Below, one piece after another: positions 11,017-22,629 of a stretch of DNA of 64,000 bases. Positions within the stretch are counted from its first letter, which is position 1; the number at the start of each line of letters is the position of its first letter. The position numbers and the translations under genes were made by a program. Origin of the DNA: Thelonectria olida (lineage: Eukaryota; Ascomycota; Sordariomycetes; Hypocreales; Nectriaceae); assembly GCA_020736575.1 (NCBI GenBank), contig JAGPYM010000001.1:1488001-1552000 (forward strand), read 5' to 3'. The notes under the pieces are model-generated. The model saw only the letters and a list, made by a program, of their open reading frames with translations. It had not been told where the DNA came from and searched no databases.

Positions 11017-11502
11017 GCTGAAATATCAAAGCCGCAAGTTCTACGCGTTACAAATTCGTGGTTGAGGCAAAGACGCGGGAACCCTTCATCGACGAGTGCG
11101 GTTGATGGAGTAGAATCGCAAATAGGCCAAAGCTCAGGTGGTAAGCCTAGCGCAGCTCACGCTTGCGCCTCTTATCGATAAGACCTTTCAAAGTATCACG
11201 AAGGCTTGTCCATAGGGTAGATACGTCTTTGGCTGGTATTCGTACCAATGGAACTCTGTAATACTACTCTCAACCGCAACTCGCCCCAGTGCTTCCAGTC
11301 ACGTCGGATAAAGCAATCAGAACATTCCACTGCTCCTGCATCGTGTATTAGCTTCGTAAGGTCTTGTTCCACTGAACGTGGACGTTGAAATCTGTTCTCG
11401 CATGAAACAGGAGAGGCGACCAACTCAACTCATGCCACAGGTCTAAGAGAACACTGCCCCCTAGAGCTCAAGATTAATTGAACACAAGGCGACCAGCATA
11501 TG

Positions 11503-11510
11503 TATATAAA
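11503..11510 (+). promoter_or_regulatory. TATA box of the 11618 gene
   Basis: TATATAAA, 34 nt before the first upstream ATG and 115 nt before the proposed start codon. The position is reasonable for transcription start in the CT/CA-rich stretch that follows. Confidence 0.6.
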
Positions 11511-11536
11511 TACTGAGTTGAGCCTCAAGTCACACA

Positions 11537-11593
11537 ATGCTCAACACCAATACCTCACCCAGCTCGAAGCTTCAACTCTCACCCCACGCCTGA
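11537..11593 (+). other. Upstream ORF of 18 codons
   Basis: An ATG about 30 nt after the TATA box opens a reading frame ending in TGA at 11591-11593, 24 nt before the main ATG. It is in a different frame from the main protein. If transcription starts just after the TATA box, ribosomes would meet this ORF first, so it could lower or condition translation of the main ORF. Confidence 0.45.
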
Positions 11594-11617
11594 GCATTAC
11601 AAACGAATTGATTAAAC

Positions 11618-12439
11618 ATGGCCGCCCTCAGAGTGAGTGTTCCAATCGGAGGTGACAATGAATTAGATCGGCAGCATTTCCGAGTGCACATATCTTCGAT
11701 TAAGCAGTGGCATATTTCCCTATATGGCCAATCTCCGAAGGAGCTTCCTCACTATGAAGCGAAGCCAGCTGTGTTGACAGGAGACAGATCCCTTTGGATA
11801 CGCCGGTTGGCTCGCGCAGATCCTTCTTCTCGAGGCAAGGGGAAGAGAGATGCCTTCACTGCTGCACACAAAACCGCTTCTGGCAAGGAAACGTCCCTAT
11901 TGTCCTCACCCAAGAGTGTGATCCTTCGACGCACATCGAGTCGGCGTGGAAGTGTAGATTCAGAGGAAGAGCAGATTCGCAAGGACCGCGAGGAAGCCCT
12001 GCAAATTCTCGAGGGTACCAAGGAGCAAATCCCAGATCGACACTACACAGGCGACCTCGCCATCGTATTTAAGATCATAGAGCTCGTGGAGATGGGCTTG
12101 ACACCAGATCTCCGAGGTTGGAAGTTCCTCCGAGTGCTCATCCTCAGCAGGCTCGACGAGAATACCGCTCGAAGCTTTCCCTCTTGTGGCGAAACACAGC
12201 GTGCCTTTTTGCTGACAACTGAACAAGTAAGAGGCCGGGAAAGAGTCCGATCTGCTCGTAATCTCGATAAGTGTACCATTCCAGCGTTGCTCAAGGTCAT
12301 GGCACGGCTCGAGGAGGGAGGTTGGCGAGATGTGCTCTGGGTATCTATCGCGGGCAAAGATTTGCCCTCGACTGTGGACATGGAGGATCGTAGTGCCCAG
12401 AACTTGCGTTGGGGGAATGCGAACATAAGCGAGGCGTGA
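11618..12439 (+). CDS. Hypothetical protein, 273 residues
   Basis: Intronless open frame with its own TATA box and leader. I do not recognise the family. The N-terminal 60 residues look globular. A basic Ser/Arg-rich linker (about residues 68-115, including RRTSSRRGSVDSEEE, a good phosphorylation context) is followed by an acidic helical stretch (about 107-130). The C-terminal 140 residues appear folded, with two amphipathic segments (GDLAIVFKIIELVEMGLTPD and IPALLKVMARLEEGGWRDVLW). No signal peptide, membrane segment or cysteine cluster is seen. It is probably intracellular and function unknown. Confidence 0.65.
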   Translation: MAALRVSVPIGGDNELDRQHFRVHISSIKQWHISLYGQSPKELPHYEAKPAVLTGDRSLWIRRLARADPSSRGKGKRDAFTAAHKTASGKETSLLSSPKSVILRRTSSRRGSVDSEEEQIRKDREEALQILEGTKEQIPDRHYTGDLAIVFKIIELVEMGLTPDLRGWKFLRVLILSRLDENTARSFPSCGETQRAFLLTTEQVRGRERVRSARNLDKCTIPALLKVMARLEEGGWRDVLWVSIAGKDLPSTVDMEDRSAQNLRWGNANISEA

Positions 12440-13017
12440 TTAGGGGTTTGGGGCATAGAAAGTAGACTGTCAAACAATGCAAAAATGATTCTCTTTTGTT
12501 GCATGGAGTCTTTTGTCGTGATAGTCCTCACCGTCTAGGTTTTCTGATGAAGCTGAATACTGAGTTAAAATGACAGAAATGAAATCACCTTACCACATAG
12601 AGCGCCCAATACACAGAGCTGGTGGGCTTAACACGTACGTATGGCCATAATACCCCCCCAGGGATGGACGGGATCATGTCCAATGGTCCGAGTTTGCTGT
12701 GGCTGAAACCTTTCAAGCAAGATCTAGTTGGCAGTGACACCATTGTGGTGTATCTTCTCAACTTGTCAGTAACAACAAAGCACTTGGGAACAGCGTCCGC
12801 CGTGCTTTGCTCTCATCAAACACTTGTTTGACTTTGGTTCTCGGCAACGATTGAACTACTCAATGCAACCAGCCCATGGGATAGCAATATGAAACCAAGC
12901 CGAGAGACTTTCTGTCGCAGTTCAACGAAGAGATTCTTGTCAAACGACAGGTATTGCACCAGCGGGCTGAAAATCAGCAGATGAGGGCTTTTAGGGCGGC
13001 AACGGCGTTAGACGGCT

Positions 13018-13140
13018 CCGAGCCCGAGGGTCAGAGGGCCCTGGGAGCGAATCTGGGGGACAGATTCTGGGGACAAGAGTCCGGGGTCGGGGCTTCCAGG
13101 GGGCAACGAGCTGTCCGGGGCGGAATCTGGGGGAGGAAGG
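13018..13140 (+). repeat. G-run-rich segment
   Basis: At least nine runs of three to five G on the plus strand within about 120 bp, with an imperfect repeat of (G)AATCTGGGGG and GATTCTGGGG. Loop lengths between runs vary from 2 to about 12, so G-quadruplex folding is possible but not assured. Confidence 0.5.
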
Positions 13141-15229
13141 GCTTTGCAATGCGTCCGTCGTTGGTTGCAGCTGAACCAACATGTGTACGAGTATAAAATC
13201 AGTCCATCGAGCCGCCGGATCAAGCAGGGGCTCCTTTCAGCCCCCGTTGGTCAGCTAGTGGGCTTTTTAAGGGCCACACGGACACAGGACGGTTCCGTGA
13301 CACGGGGTGTGGACGGGGTAAGCAGGCCATGTGGCATGCCGAGCGACGCTCCGTCGTCTCTGACGGCCTCGCTGTTCACTAATACACAATACCTTCTTAG
13401 GCTTACGTGCATTGGTTCCTGAAAAGGACGAGGATGAAGCCCTGGCGCTCTGTCCCCTCTCTAGGGTGTGGGGTAAGTAAATAGGTAGCGTCTGCAACAG
13501 TCTTCGAGTCGAGTTTGCCTCATGATCCAGCGGGGTATGGCTTTGATGGAGTTGAGTCAAGAGTGGTGAGCCAGTGGAAGGGCTCAGATGCAACCGAATC
13601 AGGGATAGAACGGACTCCAATCTGAGCAAGATGCGGCTCTAGAAACTTTTGGAGAGCGGCTGATCAGGTTCCCTCCAGCCGTTTCGCCCACCGGTGGACC
13701 GACCGAACAAACAAACAGAGACCCCACGTTGAGGTCGAGGCGGGCGAAGCAGATGGAGATTGGGGATTCGAGGGGGTCCAATGGCAGAGGGATGTTGGGA
13801 TGGACATGAAGGTTATGGGGATGCTTCCCCTCGTCGTCGATGGCTATTCTCATCCAAACGACTCCATAACCACCCCATGATGATGCTGATGATGATGTGG
13901 GTGGAGCCGTGTCCTGTCTCCGGCGGGACGGAGACGCAGCGGAGCCGCAATGGGCCACGGCGAGCCTGCGGGTCCGCGACAAGCTTCTGGCTTCAACAAC
14001 ATGGGGTGTCGCCGTGTCGGCCAAGAGGAAGCTGGCAGAGTTGGGTCGGAAAGTCACGGGGGCAGCAGACTAGGACGACCGGCGGCAAAAGGCGTTGGAG
14101 ACGAGACAATCTGGGCTCATGGCTTGTGCGACAGATGGTGCGAGATGGTCCCAGATGGTCTGGGGTTGAGGAGAGGCCTTTCAAGTGCGGGGTTAAGATG
14201 TTCCTCGCTGTCCTTTACGCCGAGGGAAAAAAAAAAAGTTGAAGAATATCTGGGTACGTACTGTCCTGTCTTCTATGCGGACATGTGCAAGTCGGTATGA
14301 CCCTCCCTGTGGGGGTAGTTAGTCACCACGATCGGCACAAGTACAAGCGAGAGAGAGAAAGAAAGAAACCAGCGAGCGCTCTTTGGTTGATTGACATATC
14401 GTTGAGCACGAACGCAACAAAGTCGATGCAGACGCATGGGGCATCAGGGTCTCTCTCTGGGGGTGCATTGTCCTCCTCCCTCCCAAGACGCCGCCTGAAA
14501 TTGGCTCGATGGCTTCCACGTCGATACCCCAGCCGCGTTAGATGCACGACGTCAAGCATTGTGGGGGAGCCGAGGACGAGTGGCGGCAGACAAAGATGTA
14601 CCTCACCATGTATCAATGGAATCCGAGGCAAACCACCACGCACGCCCTCGTTCCTCAGCCCTTGCTGGACTGGCCTTCCCAGGGACGAGCGTGTAACTAG
14701 TCAAAAGATGTGACCATGTTGGAGGGGCACGAGGCATAAAGCGCGGTTCCGGAGGTACCGCAAACTGTCAAAAGAATCAATTCGTAGTAATCTTTTGCAG
14801 ACTAATCATTTACAAGATACGACGAGAGGGGGGGAACGGAGGGGGTGGAGATATGGACCATGGAGTGAGGGGGCAACAGGGCTCCGACGAGTGAGGGTTG
14901 TCTTGGTGCCCATTTTGGGCAATGGTCGGATGATCTAGTCGACTTGTCGATGAGATGAGAACCTTTATTGAGCCGTGAGCTGGCGGCAATACGTAAAAGG
15001 GAAAAACTGCCTGCTAGTAGTCTTGCCTTTTGCCTTCAGTCCGAGAGGTGTGGTTCGGAGCACTTACATAGTATCATCCGCCAGTTCGTCAGTGCCCTCT
15101 ATCGGTGTACGGGTAGCGTAGGCTAGAGCAGGGTCGTCTTGCTTGTGATGTGTGATTGAAGTCCAGGTGCCGACAAGGTAGTAGTTCACCAAGGAATAGA
15201 CTAGGCAGGCCGTGACAGGCAGGACATGA

Positions 15230-15258
15230 CGCAGACGCAGGCGCAGACGCAGACACGG
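15230..15258 (+). repeat. CGCAGA-type hexanucleotide repeat
   Basis: About five degenerate copies of GCAGAC/GCAGGC in tandem. Simple sequence with no sign of a coding role. Confidence 0.6.
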
Positions 15259-16479
15259 CAAGGAAGGGAACAAACAAAACAAACACCAACAAAACCGCAA
15301 CAAGTCGCCGCGGATCTGCTTGTCCCATCTGGGTTTCGCTGCGGCGCAAGGTAGACATGTACCTAGATCGGATCCGGGGCTCTGCAGGATTTGTCAGGAA
15401 AAGATTACCTACTCCACAAGATCCTCCCCTTTGGAGCGAAGAGGGAGACGTGAGGACAGGCTTGACTCGTTTGAGGAATCCCTGGGAATCCTTGAGCAAT
15501 CCATTCATGGCCGGCCATGAGGCTGGGCCGAGTGCTTCCATCGAGGGGAGCTAGACCCGCCTCACCACCAACTTTCTTGGTTGTCAAAGCATTGAACGGC
15601 TTCCAATCTCTCGTTACCCCTCCATCTGTGCCCACTTCTCGGCCGCCCTCATTGGCCACCGGTTGCGGGGAAGCTCGCAGGCCTCGTCGTGGTGCCGCAG
15701 CGACCTCCCTCATCCGCTCCGGCCCGGCAGTGTTGATTCGCGGAGCCGTCGTCGTTCCATCCACTCCAGCGTGGAGGCGTGCAACATCCGAGACGCGCCA
15801 GGTAAGTTCTGGAGAGCCCACGGCGTAGCGCTGGCAGAAGCGCTGTTGCGGTGCGGATCTGGGTTGCCCAGAAGAGCCAGATATGCCGGGAACGCAGAGT
15901 GGCCCTTGAGCAGACAGGGCAGCCTGGGAGGACAAGGGGAGGGCCTGCGAGAGTTGGAACTCGATGTCCGGATATCAGAGGGAAATGCAATGCCTAATTC
16001 ACTACCTGGAGGAGTAGAAAGACCGTTGTGTTGTTCCACGATGCGTGTCTGCCTCTGTCTGTGTTTCGCAAAAAGGATGTTGAATGGGGGAGGGAAATGT
16101 GTAACAGAGTAGCGTATCACATAATGTTCCATGACAACCTGCCGCACTTCGCACAATTAGCCTAGGTAGTTACGGGATGATCGTCGACTCCCTCCAACCC
16201 ATTCCATCCATCCCTCCCTCCATGCGACGCGGATGCGGATGCGCTCGACATCGTGCTTCTGTCCATTGCTCCATGAATCCATACCCCATGTCCCCCTCCA
16301 ATGCCCACACGCGCCACCGCTGCGCCCACCATGCCCCATACTCCGGAGAACTTCGTACTGAAGCAGTAGCTGTGAGGCTAAGGGGTAGTCGACGAATACA
16401 TGTGCTTCCATGCTAGGGCACGCACGTCCACATCCTACGCAGTGAACGGAGTTTCGGTACCTTGAGAGGCGAGGCGGTT

Positions 16480-16584
16480 GCGGGGAAAGATGGGCGTCAC
16501 CCCTCCACACCCTCACACCCCCTCTCCTCCCCCCCTTGTGGCCAACCTCCCGTCCTCCCCCCAATGCCTCAAAGTAAACCCCGC
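16480..16584 (+). promoter_or_regulatory. Candidate CreA sites in the aldA promoter
   Basis: GCGGGG at 16480-16485 and its complement CCCCGC at 16579-16584 both match the CreA consensus SYGGRG. In Aspergillus nidulans aldA is under carbon catabolite repression, so such sites are plausible here. The consensus is short and the region is GC-rich, so chance matches are likely too. Confidence 0.35.
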
Positions 16585-16675
16585 GTGGAATTTTGAGATT
16601 AAATACGCCGCTCCCGTCGCCTCGAGTTTGCTTTTTTGTCTCTCCAGTTTCATACTCATCTCTCATACTCTCTTC

Positions 16676-16682
16676 TATATAA
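16676..16682 (+). promoter_or_regulatory. TATA box of aldA
   Basis: TATATAA, 83 nt before the aldA start codon, preceded by a long CT-rich stretch as is common in strongly expressed fungal genes. Confidence 0.7.
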
Positions 16683-16764
16683 CAGCCTTGATTCCCCCCC
16701 AAAGATACCCAGTTCTATTCTCCTCTACAACCATCCACAACTACATCCACAAACCTCAGACACA

Positions 16765-18549
16765 ATGGCTTTGACCGTCGAGCTCTCCACCCCCATTACT
16801 GGTACCTACCAGCAGCCCATTGGCCTGTACGTCCTCGATCCTCCTAGAGATATCTCCATTGGCACTCACTAACACGCAAAAACAGCTACATCGACGGCAA
16901 GTGGGTTGAGGGTGTTGACAAGAAGAAGTTTGAGGTTATCAACCCCTCCACCGAGGAGGTCATCACCTCCGTCTGCGAGGGTACCGAGAAGGATATCGAT
17001 CTCGCCGTCCAGGCCGCCCGTAAGGCCTTCGATGGTGTCTGGAAGACCACCTCCCCCAACGAGCGAAGCATCCTGATGCTCAAGCTTGCCGACCTCGCTG
17101 AGAAGAACATCGACCTCCTCGCCGCTGTTGAGTCTCTCGACAACGGAAAGTCCATCACCAACGCCCGCGGCGATGTCGGTGCCGTTGTTGGCTGCATCCG
17201 ATACTACGGAGGTTGGGCCGACAAGATCGAGGGCAAGACCATCGACATTGAGCCTGGCATGTTCCACTACACCCGCTCCGAGCCCGTGAGTAATATCCCA
17301 GACCCCATCATCTCAAACTACCGGCGCTAACCCCAGCTTCTCCAGATCGGTGTTTGCGGTCAGATCATCCCCTGGAACTTCCCCCTTCTCATGTTCGCCT
17401 GGAAGATCGGCCCTGCCCTGGCCACCGGTAACACCGTTGTCATGAAGACCGCTGAGCAGACCCCTCTCTCTGCCCTTGTCTTCACTCAGCTCATCGAGGA
17501 GGCTGGCTTCCCCGCTGGTGTCTTCAACCTCGTCTCTGGTTACGGCCGAGTTGCCGGTGCCGCTCTTTCCTCCCACATGGACGTTGACAAGATTGCCTTC
17601 ACTGGTTCCACTGTCATCGGCCGCACCATCATGAAGGCTGCTGCCGCCTCCAACCTCAAGAAGGTCACCCTCGAGCTCGGTGGCAAGTCCCCCAACATTG
17701 TCTTCGACGACGCCGACATCGAGGAGGCCATCAACTGGGTCAACTTCGGTATCTACTACAACCACGGCCAGTGCTGCTGTGCCGGTACTCGTATCTTCGT
17801 CCAGGAGGGTATCTACGACAAGTTCCTTGCCGCCTTCAAGGCCCGCGCCGAGGAGAACAAGGTCGGTGACCCCTTCCTTGAGGAGACCTTCCAGGGCCCC
17901 CAGGTCTCTCAGCTCCAGTACGACCGTATCATGAGCTACATCCAGTCCGGTAAGGACGAGGGTGCCACCGTTGTCACCGGTGGTGAGCGTCTCGGCAACA
18001 AGGGTTACTTCATCAAGCCCACCATCTTCTCCGATGTCAAGCCCAACATGAAGATCATGCAGGAGGAGATTTTCGGACCCGTCTGCGCCATCTCCAAGTT
18101 CAAGACCGAGGCCGAGGTCATGGAGTTCGCTCACGACACCAACTACGGTCTTGCCGCCGCCGTCCACACTAAGAACATCAACACCGCCCTGCGCGTCAGC
18201 AACAACCTCAAGGCCGGTACCGTCTGGGTCAACTGTAAGTTTCTTTCCCCATTAATCCTTCCATCTTTTCTTTCCCCACATCCACCCCCAAAAGTCCCAC
18301 ATCGCCGCCCGCGCCCAAAAGTCTCCCCCAAAATTTCAAATCATCACTACTCCACAAAAACTTCACGCAAACACACCTTCCACCTTCAAATTGATGCTAA
18401 TGACGTCGTGAAAAGGCTACAACAAACTTCACCATGCTGTCCCATTCGGAGGATTCAAGGAGTCAGGAATCGGTCGCGAACTGGGAGAGGCTGCTCTGCA
18501 CAACTACACGCAGAACAAGTCGGTCGGTATCATGCTGTACGACAACTAA
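16765..18549 (+). CDS. aldA: Aldehyde dehydrogenase (NAD+), AldA type
   Basis: Oxidises acetaldehyde and other aldehydes to acids; in fungi needed for ethanol use. Four exons: 16765-16826, 16886-17285, 17346-18234, 18416-18549, giving 494 residues, the normal ALDH length. All three introns are GT-AG (59, 60 and 181 nt) and keep frame. Visible motifs: [19 protein letters not shown] (cofactor region), FTGSTVIG (Rossmann loop), LELGGKSP (general-base Glu), GQCCCAGTR (catalytic Cys), EIFGPV and [15 protein letters not shown] near the C-terminus. The last exon is short and encodes the conserved end after VWVNC. Codons are strongly C-ending, unlike the neighbours, indicating high expression. No targeting signal is evident, so it is probably cytosolic. 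Confidence 0.97.
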
Positions 18550-21386
18550 GAAGAAATGGAAGGAAATGGGAAATGGGAGCAGCGGCGTCTTACTGCATGA
18601 CAATTTGTACATGATTCCACCTAGCTTTCTGATGAATAATGCCAGAAACCGTTCAAAGCAATTCGAGCTCGTCCTGTTGATATCGGTGAATGTCGCGATG
18701 CAGACAATTACCGGATTTGGCAATGTGAGGTCGGGAGCCAAGCCCCGCGACCCACCCCCACGCCAACCTTAAGTCTTTAAATAACCGCAGAGCAAGTCGT
18801 CGTCTGCCGGAGGCAAGTGCTCTTTCTCTTTCCTCGTGTGGGTGTACTGAACCAGCGACGCCTCTTCGTCTGGTTGGGCCAAGTAGTTCACAGCGCCAGA
18901 AACAAGTCAGACGCAATGAAGCGATTCGTCGTTTCGACCCTGTGATTGAGAGTTCAAGATTGAAGTGCAAGAATACAAGAGGACGCCCGCGCATTCTATC
19001 CCCATCGGATTGAAAGCCGATGGTGTCAGACACAAACTACCTACGAGAAGGTGCTGGCAAGAAAACAGACAGATTCCCGGCGATTTGCACCAAGTCAAGC
19101 CACAGACCTGTTAGTAGCATTGCGGGACCCTTCCTAAAGACCGTATGCATCAAGTATCCCAACAAACAAGACAATCGCCGGAACGATGAACTGTTGTATT
19201 GGGCCGAGACAAATTGTTGAAGGTAATCACGCCCTCATTGGAATGCCCAGCATTCAAGCCTTGGGCTCCCATCTCTCCATCGCCAGGATCAGCAAAAGCG
19301 ACAAATAGCCTTACCGGCATCCATTGCTCGACTTAGTTTCCCATGGACTCGAAAACAACGAGAGCGATTGAACTCGTTCGAAATACTCTTCACTACATGA
19401 GGGCCTTCCTCGACCTTCAATAAAATAGGCCCATTCTCTCAGCAATTCAGAAGCAAATCCGGGCAATTGAGGATTGTGTCAATGTCGAGGGCTATGGAAG
19501 CCGCTTAAGCGATCTGAAGTGAAGCAAGGTCTACACGAAAGAAGCTGCCATCCCAAACGTCAGTTTATGTTGCGGTTATTTTAGAGGAGATTAGACCCGA
19601 TAAAGGTCTAGATTCTCATTAGTTAATTAGGTCCGTAGTTATTTTTTGAGCAGTATGGACTTTAGAAATCATGGAACTTGAAGGCCGTAGTATGCCGCTT
19701 ATTGAATACTGGATCACATCCCGTCAGTTAGATGTTGGATCTGAACAAAGAAGCTCAGGTCTGCATTTAAATGACGAGGTTCTGGGAAAGACATGTCACT
19801 TTGAGTTGCGTTTAGAGGCCAATCGCCCTGTTTGGCCCGTCGACGCAAGTCTTAAAGCAACTATGGTATAAAGACGGACCCCCGACAAGAGTACTAAGTA
19901 AGCACTGGCAAGACTTCTAGACTACGTAGAGCTGCGACTGCTCATGCGTCCGCCAGCATGGCCAAAACCCTCCCTCAGGCCGGTGTTCCCCAGCGGATGT
20001 ACTAGCCTGAGGTACCGACGTGCAAGTTTCGTGCCAGACAGGGGACAATTCGTTACTTTAGGCAGCTAGCTGGAGGGCATATGGTAACACTTTGATGCAT
20101 CTTACAACGCCTGATTGCTAATAATTTGCTGTGCCCCCTAGGACCTAGACACGTTTGCGATGTGGAAAATCCAGAAAGCAAATGAGGGTGGTTGACATAA
20201 ATAGTGGATCCTTTGGCAAATTGAATCCAGACTTGACGATCAGCTTATTCTGTCACCGTTGGGTTTGAGTCTCTCGAGTATGGATATCACACACGGCTGG
20301 ATGGGCTCAATGTATCACAATCACCGCCAGAGCAAAAGCACTCGGGCAAAACAGAGAGACAGACGCCCCAAGCAAGTCAACTCTATCAACATCGTTCATC
20401 AAGGATTGTATGGCTGACGGCGAGGCTGAGCCATGTCTTGGTAGACAGGCGGCTCGGACGACCCTGAAGCCGAATATCCAACACCTCATCGAAGTCTCCA
20501 TTAGGGGGGGTGTTTGCACGATGTGTGGCCGATGACAGGAAACAAGAAGCCTCATTGCCACAGCAAGCAGAAACTTTCAACAGGCGCTATAGAAAGGCAT
20601 CCGGCCTTTGTCAAGCCACTTTTCTAGTAGGCCAGGTAACTACTCCCATTCGCACGAGCAAAGGTAACAAGATCAGCAGGAATAGGCTACAACCACGTCG
20701 ATATGCGCCTCGACCTTAGCTGGAAGATCGCCTAGGGCACTTAGAGCGATAGCCGCACGCTTCGACTTGGAGCTCAAGGAAAGGAAGGACCATCACGACA
20801 CTACAGACGTGACGGAAGCCTCACATTAAAACTCGAACATAATCGCCACTCAACACAAAGTCAGGGCACTCAAATTCGCAATAGCTTCAACTGAAGGACC
20901 ATGTCGTACCGACAGGGCGGTCTGGACCGGACAACTAAAAGGGCTTCTGAACCCATCAGCAAAAACGACCACTATTCTCAACACACAGATTGAACGCGCA
21001 CGTCGCAGCAGCATTCACTTGAAGGCATTCCTTATATTAATTGAATAGTCTTGATTAGGCACATTTCAGACACATCAATTCGTGTGAGTTCCTTCACTTT
21101 TGACCTGCAACTCAAGCGTGGATAAGCCGGCGCCTTCCTCAACCTGCTCATACAAACCAATAGGAAAGAAGCATGGAGTGCAAACACTGGCAGGTGCCGA
21201 TGGGCATCTCGCTGCCGCGTGGCAAGTCGGATGCCTTTTCTCCCAGGCATTATCATCTCTCAAACGTAACCTCAACTCGCACTCTACGCGTCCTCATTCC
21301 AGCCATTTCGCGTTTTCTCATCATCCGCACCACTGGAAAAGCCTGCGGAAGCCACGATCGAATCGACACCCGACGAACAGATCGTC
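18550..21386. other. Gene-free stretch, 2.8 kb
   Basis: No supported gene. A short inverted repeat (TAGACC at 19592-19597, GGTCTA at 19605-19610) lies in AT-rich DNA. A 66-codon ATG frame at 19671-19871 has no features of a real gene. The stretch separates two plus-strand genes and is unusually poor in coding signal. Confidence 0.5.
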
Positions 21387-22629
21387 ATGGCCGTTCTGCC
21401 TGCAGTGCCAGGCTTATCTGTCCACATTCAGGTCGCCGGTGAGCGTGCGACGGAGTACCCTGACGAAGAACGTGCTGATGCCTCCAAACCTCTGAAGTCG
21501 CATTGCTACATCGAATCGAAAGACGGAGAAGAGTTCGCCATCGAAACAACGGTGACTCCGGGATTTCCTCTCAAGAATGGTCATGATACACTTTGGTCAT
21601 CTGTCAAGATTGATGGATCTCGTCTCCACCTAAAACGCAACACCATCCGGCTAAAGGCAGCCCGAGAGACGACTGAGGCTCGGACTTGCTCTGAAGTGCT
21701 TACGGCCTCAGAAGACCCAAGGAAGATCAACGCAAACAATCTTGTGTTTGTTCCAGTTGTCACGAGTAAGATTAGCTAGCGTCGGCACAATGTGGAGTTT
21801 CCTTGACTGATTACTCCCAGATGAGGATCAACATGGCCTGGAAACTTGCGATCCTAATGTCCCAACGTTCTTGGGGACGATTGCTGTCCGTGTTTCCACG
21901 GGCATCTCTGGTGAACCAACTGTCTTCAACCCTCCAAAGGTTGATCGGAAGGCAAGCATTGGGGTTCATGAGAAACTGCTGAAAGGAAAAGATCTGACAC
22001 ATGGATCATCGTAAGTTACTAGCTATAAAGGCTACGGGACTTAGGTTCACTCCTATTCTCACGCCTAGTACCTAATACTATATGTTTGCAGTAAAGCTAA
22101 CAGACGATTCCCAGCTTATCTTCCGGCCATGTTGAAGCGAATCCTGCGATGAGGAGATTTACTGATAGTGCCCGAATTGGTACCTTTTACTTCTACTATC
22201 GATCTCATGGTAACTATGTCCATCAACAATGTTCAAAAACGCACAGGGAAATGAGATATTGACTTGTTTGACATAGAGGCACTGCAGCGACAGCTTATCA
22301 TCCCTCGCTCCCCCTCGCCCTCCTCGACGTCAAGCAATGATGATCAACTGGAAGATTTAACAGAAGAGCAAATTCGTAACCTCGCGAGAGAAAGACTACG
22401 TGATGTCAAGGTATGTGTCAGGTTAGCCTCGCTCGGGCCCCAAGTTGAGTGGCCCAGGGGCCCGCCACTTCGAGTTAACTATGATCACAGCTAATGATGG
22501 TATTATGTCAAGGCCGAAAACGCGCGATCCATCAAACGTGGAGGAGACTCACCTCGTAAAGATCTTCGACCACTGAAGCTGATGAAGCTTGAGGATGGAA
22601 CCGAAGCCTTCGATCTTACTGAAGACTAG
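21387..22629 (+). CDS. DUF7918 family protein
   Basis: Rebuilt as five exons: 21387-21765, 21821-22010, 22115-22209, 22277-22410 and 22513-22629, giving 304 residues. All introns are GT-AG and every junction keeps frame. The first exon starts MAVLPAVPGLSVHI, the usual start of this fungal family, followed by a beta-rich domain with KSHCYIESKDGEEFAIE. The junction of exons 3 and 4 restores FYFYYRSHEALQRQLIIPR, matching the family pattern of an aromatic strand followed by EALQ..LIIPR. A helical LTEEQIRNLARERLRD segment follows. The C-terminus ends in an acidic EAFDLTED, like the terminal DLT(E/D)D seen in relatives. Function unknown; no signal peptide or membrane segment. The exon 5 acceptor is AAG and slightly less certain. 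Confidence 0.8.

Larger units (their letters stand above)
11017..11617. other. Divergent promoter region
   Basis: 600 bp between the start codons of cwc27 (leftward) and the 273-residue protein (rightward). It contains the TATA box and uORF of the latter gene, listed separately. No other feature is supported. Confidence 0.6.
12440..16764. other. Gene-free 4.3 kb upstream of aldA
   Basis: No supported gene. Many GC-rich frames stay open on both strands but lack domains, good starts or codon bias. Contents: a G-run-rich segment on the plus strand (13018-13140), ATG/TGA trinucleotide repeats (13877-13898), CGCAGA-like hexamers (about 15230-15258), and a C-rich stretch (16498-16562) in the aldA promoter. 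The region could hold the long promoter of aldA or a noncoding RNA; nothing in the sequence decides this. Confidence 0.5.

Noticed and set aside
15405..15935. 176-codon frame on the minus strand in the empty region
   Set aside because: Overlapped by equally long frames on both strands, with no family features or promoter.
17313..18167. 284-codon open frame antisense to aldA
   Set aside because: Long antisense frames arise from the extreme C-ending codon bias of aldA. The product is Leu/Gly/Val/Asp-rich with no domain.
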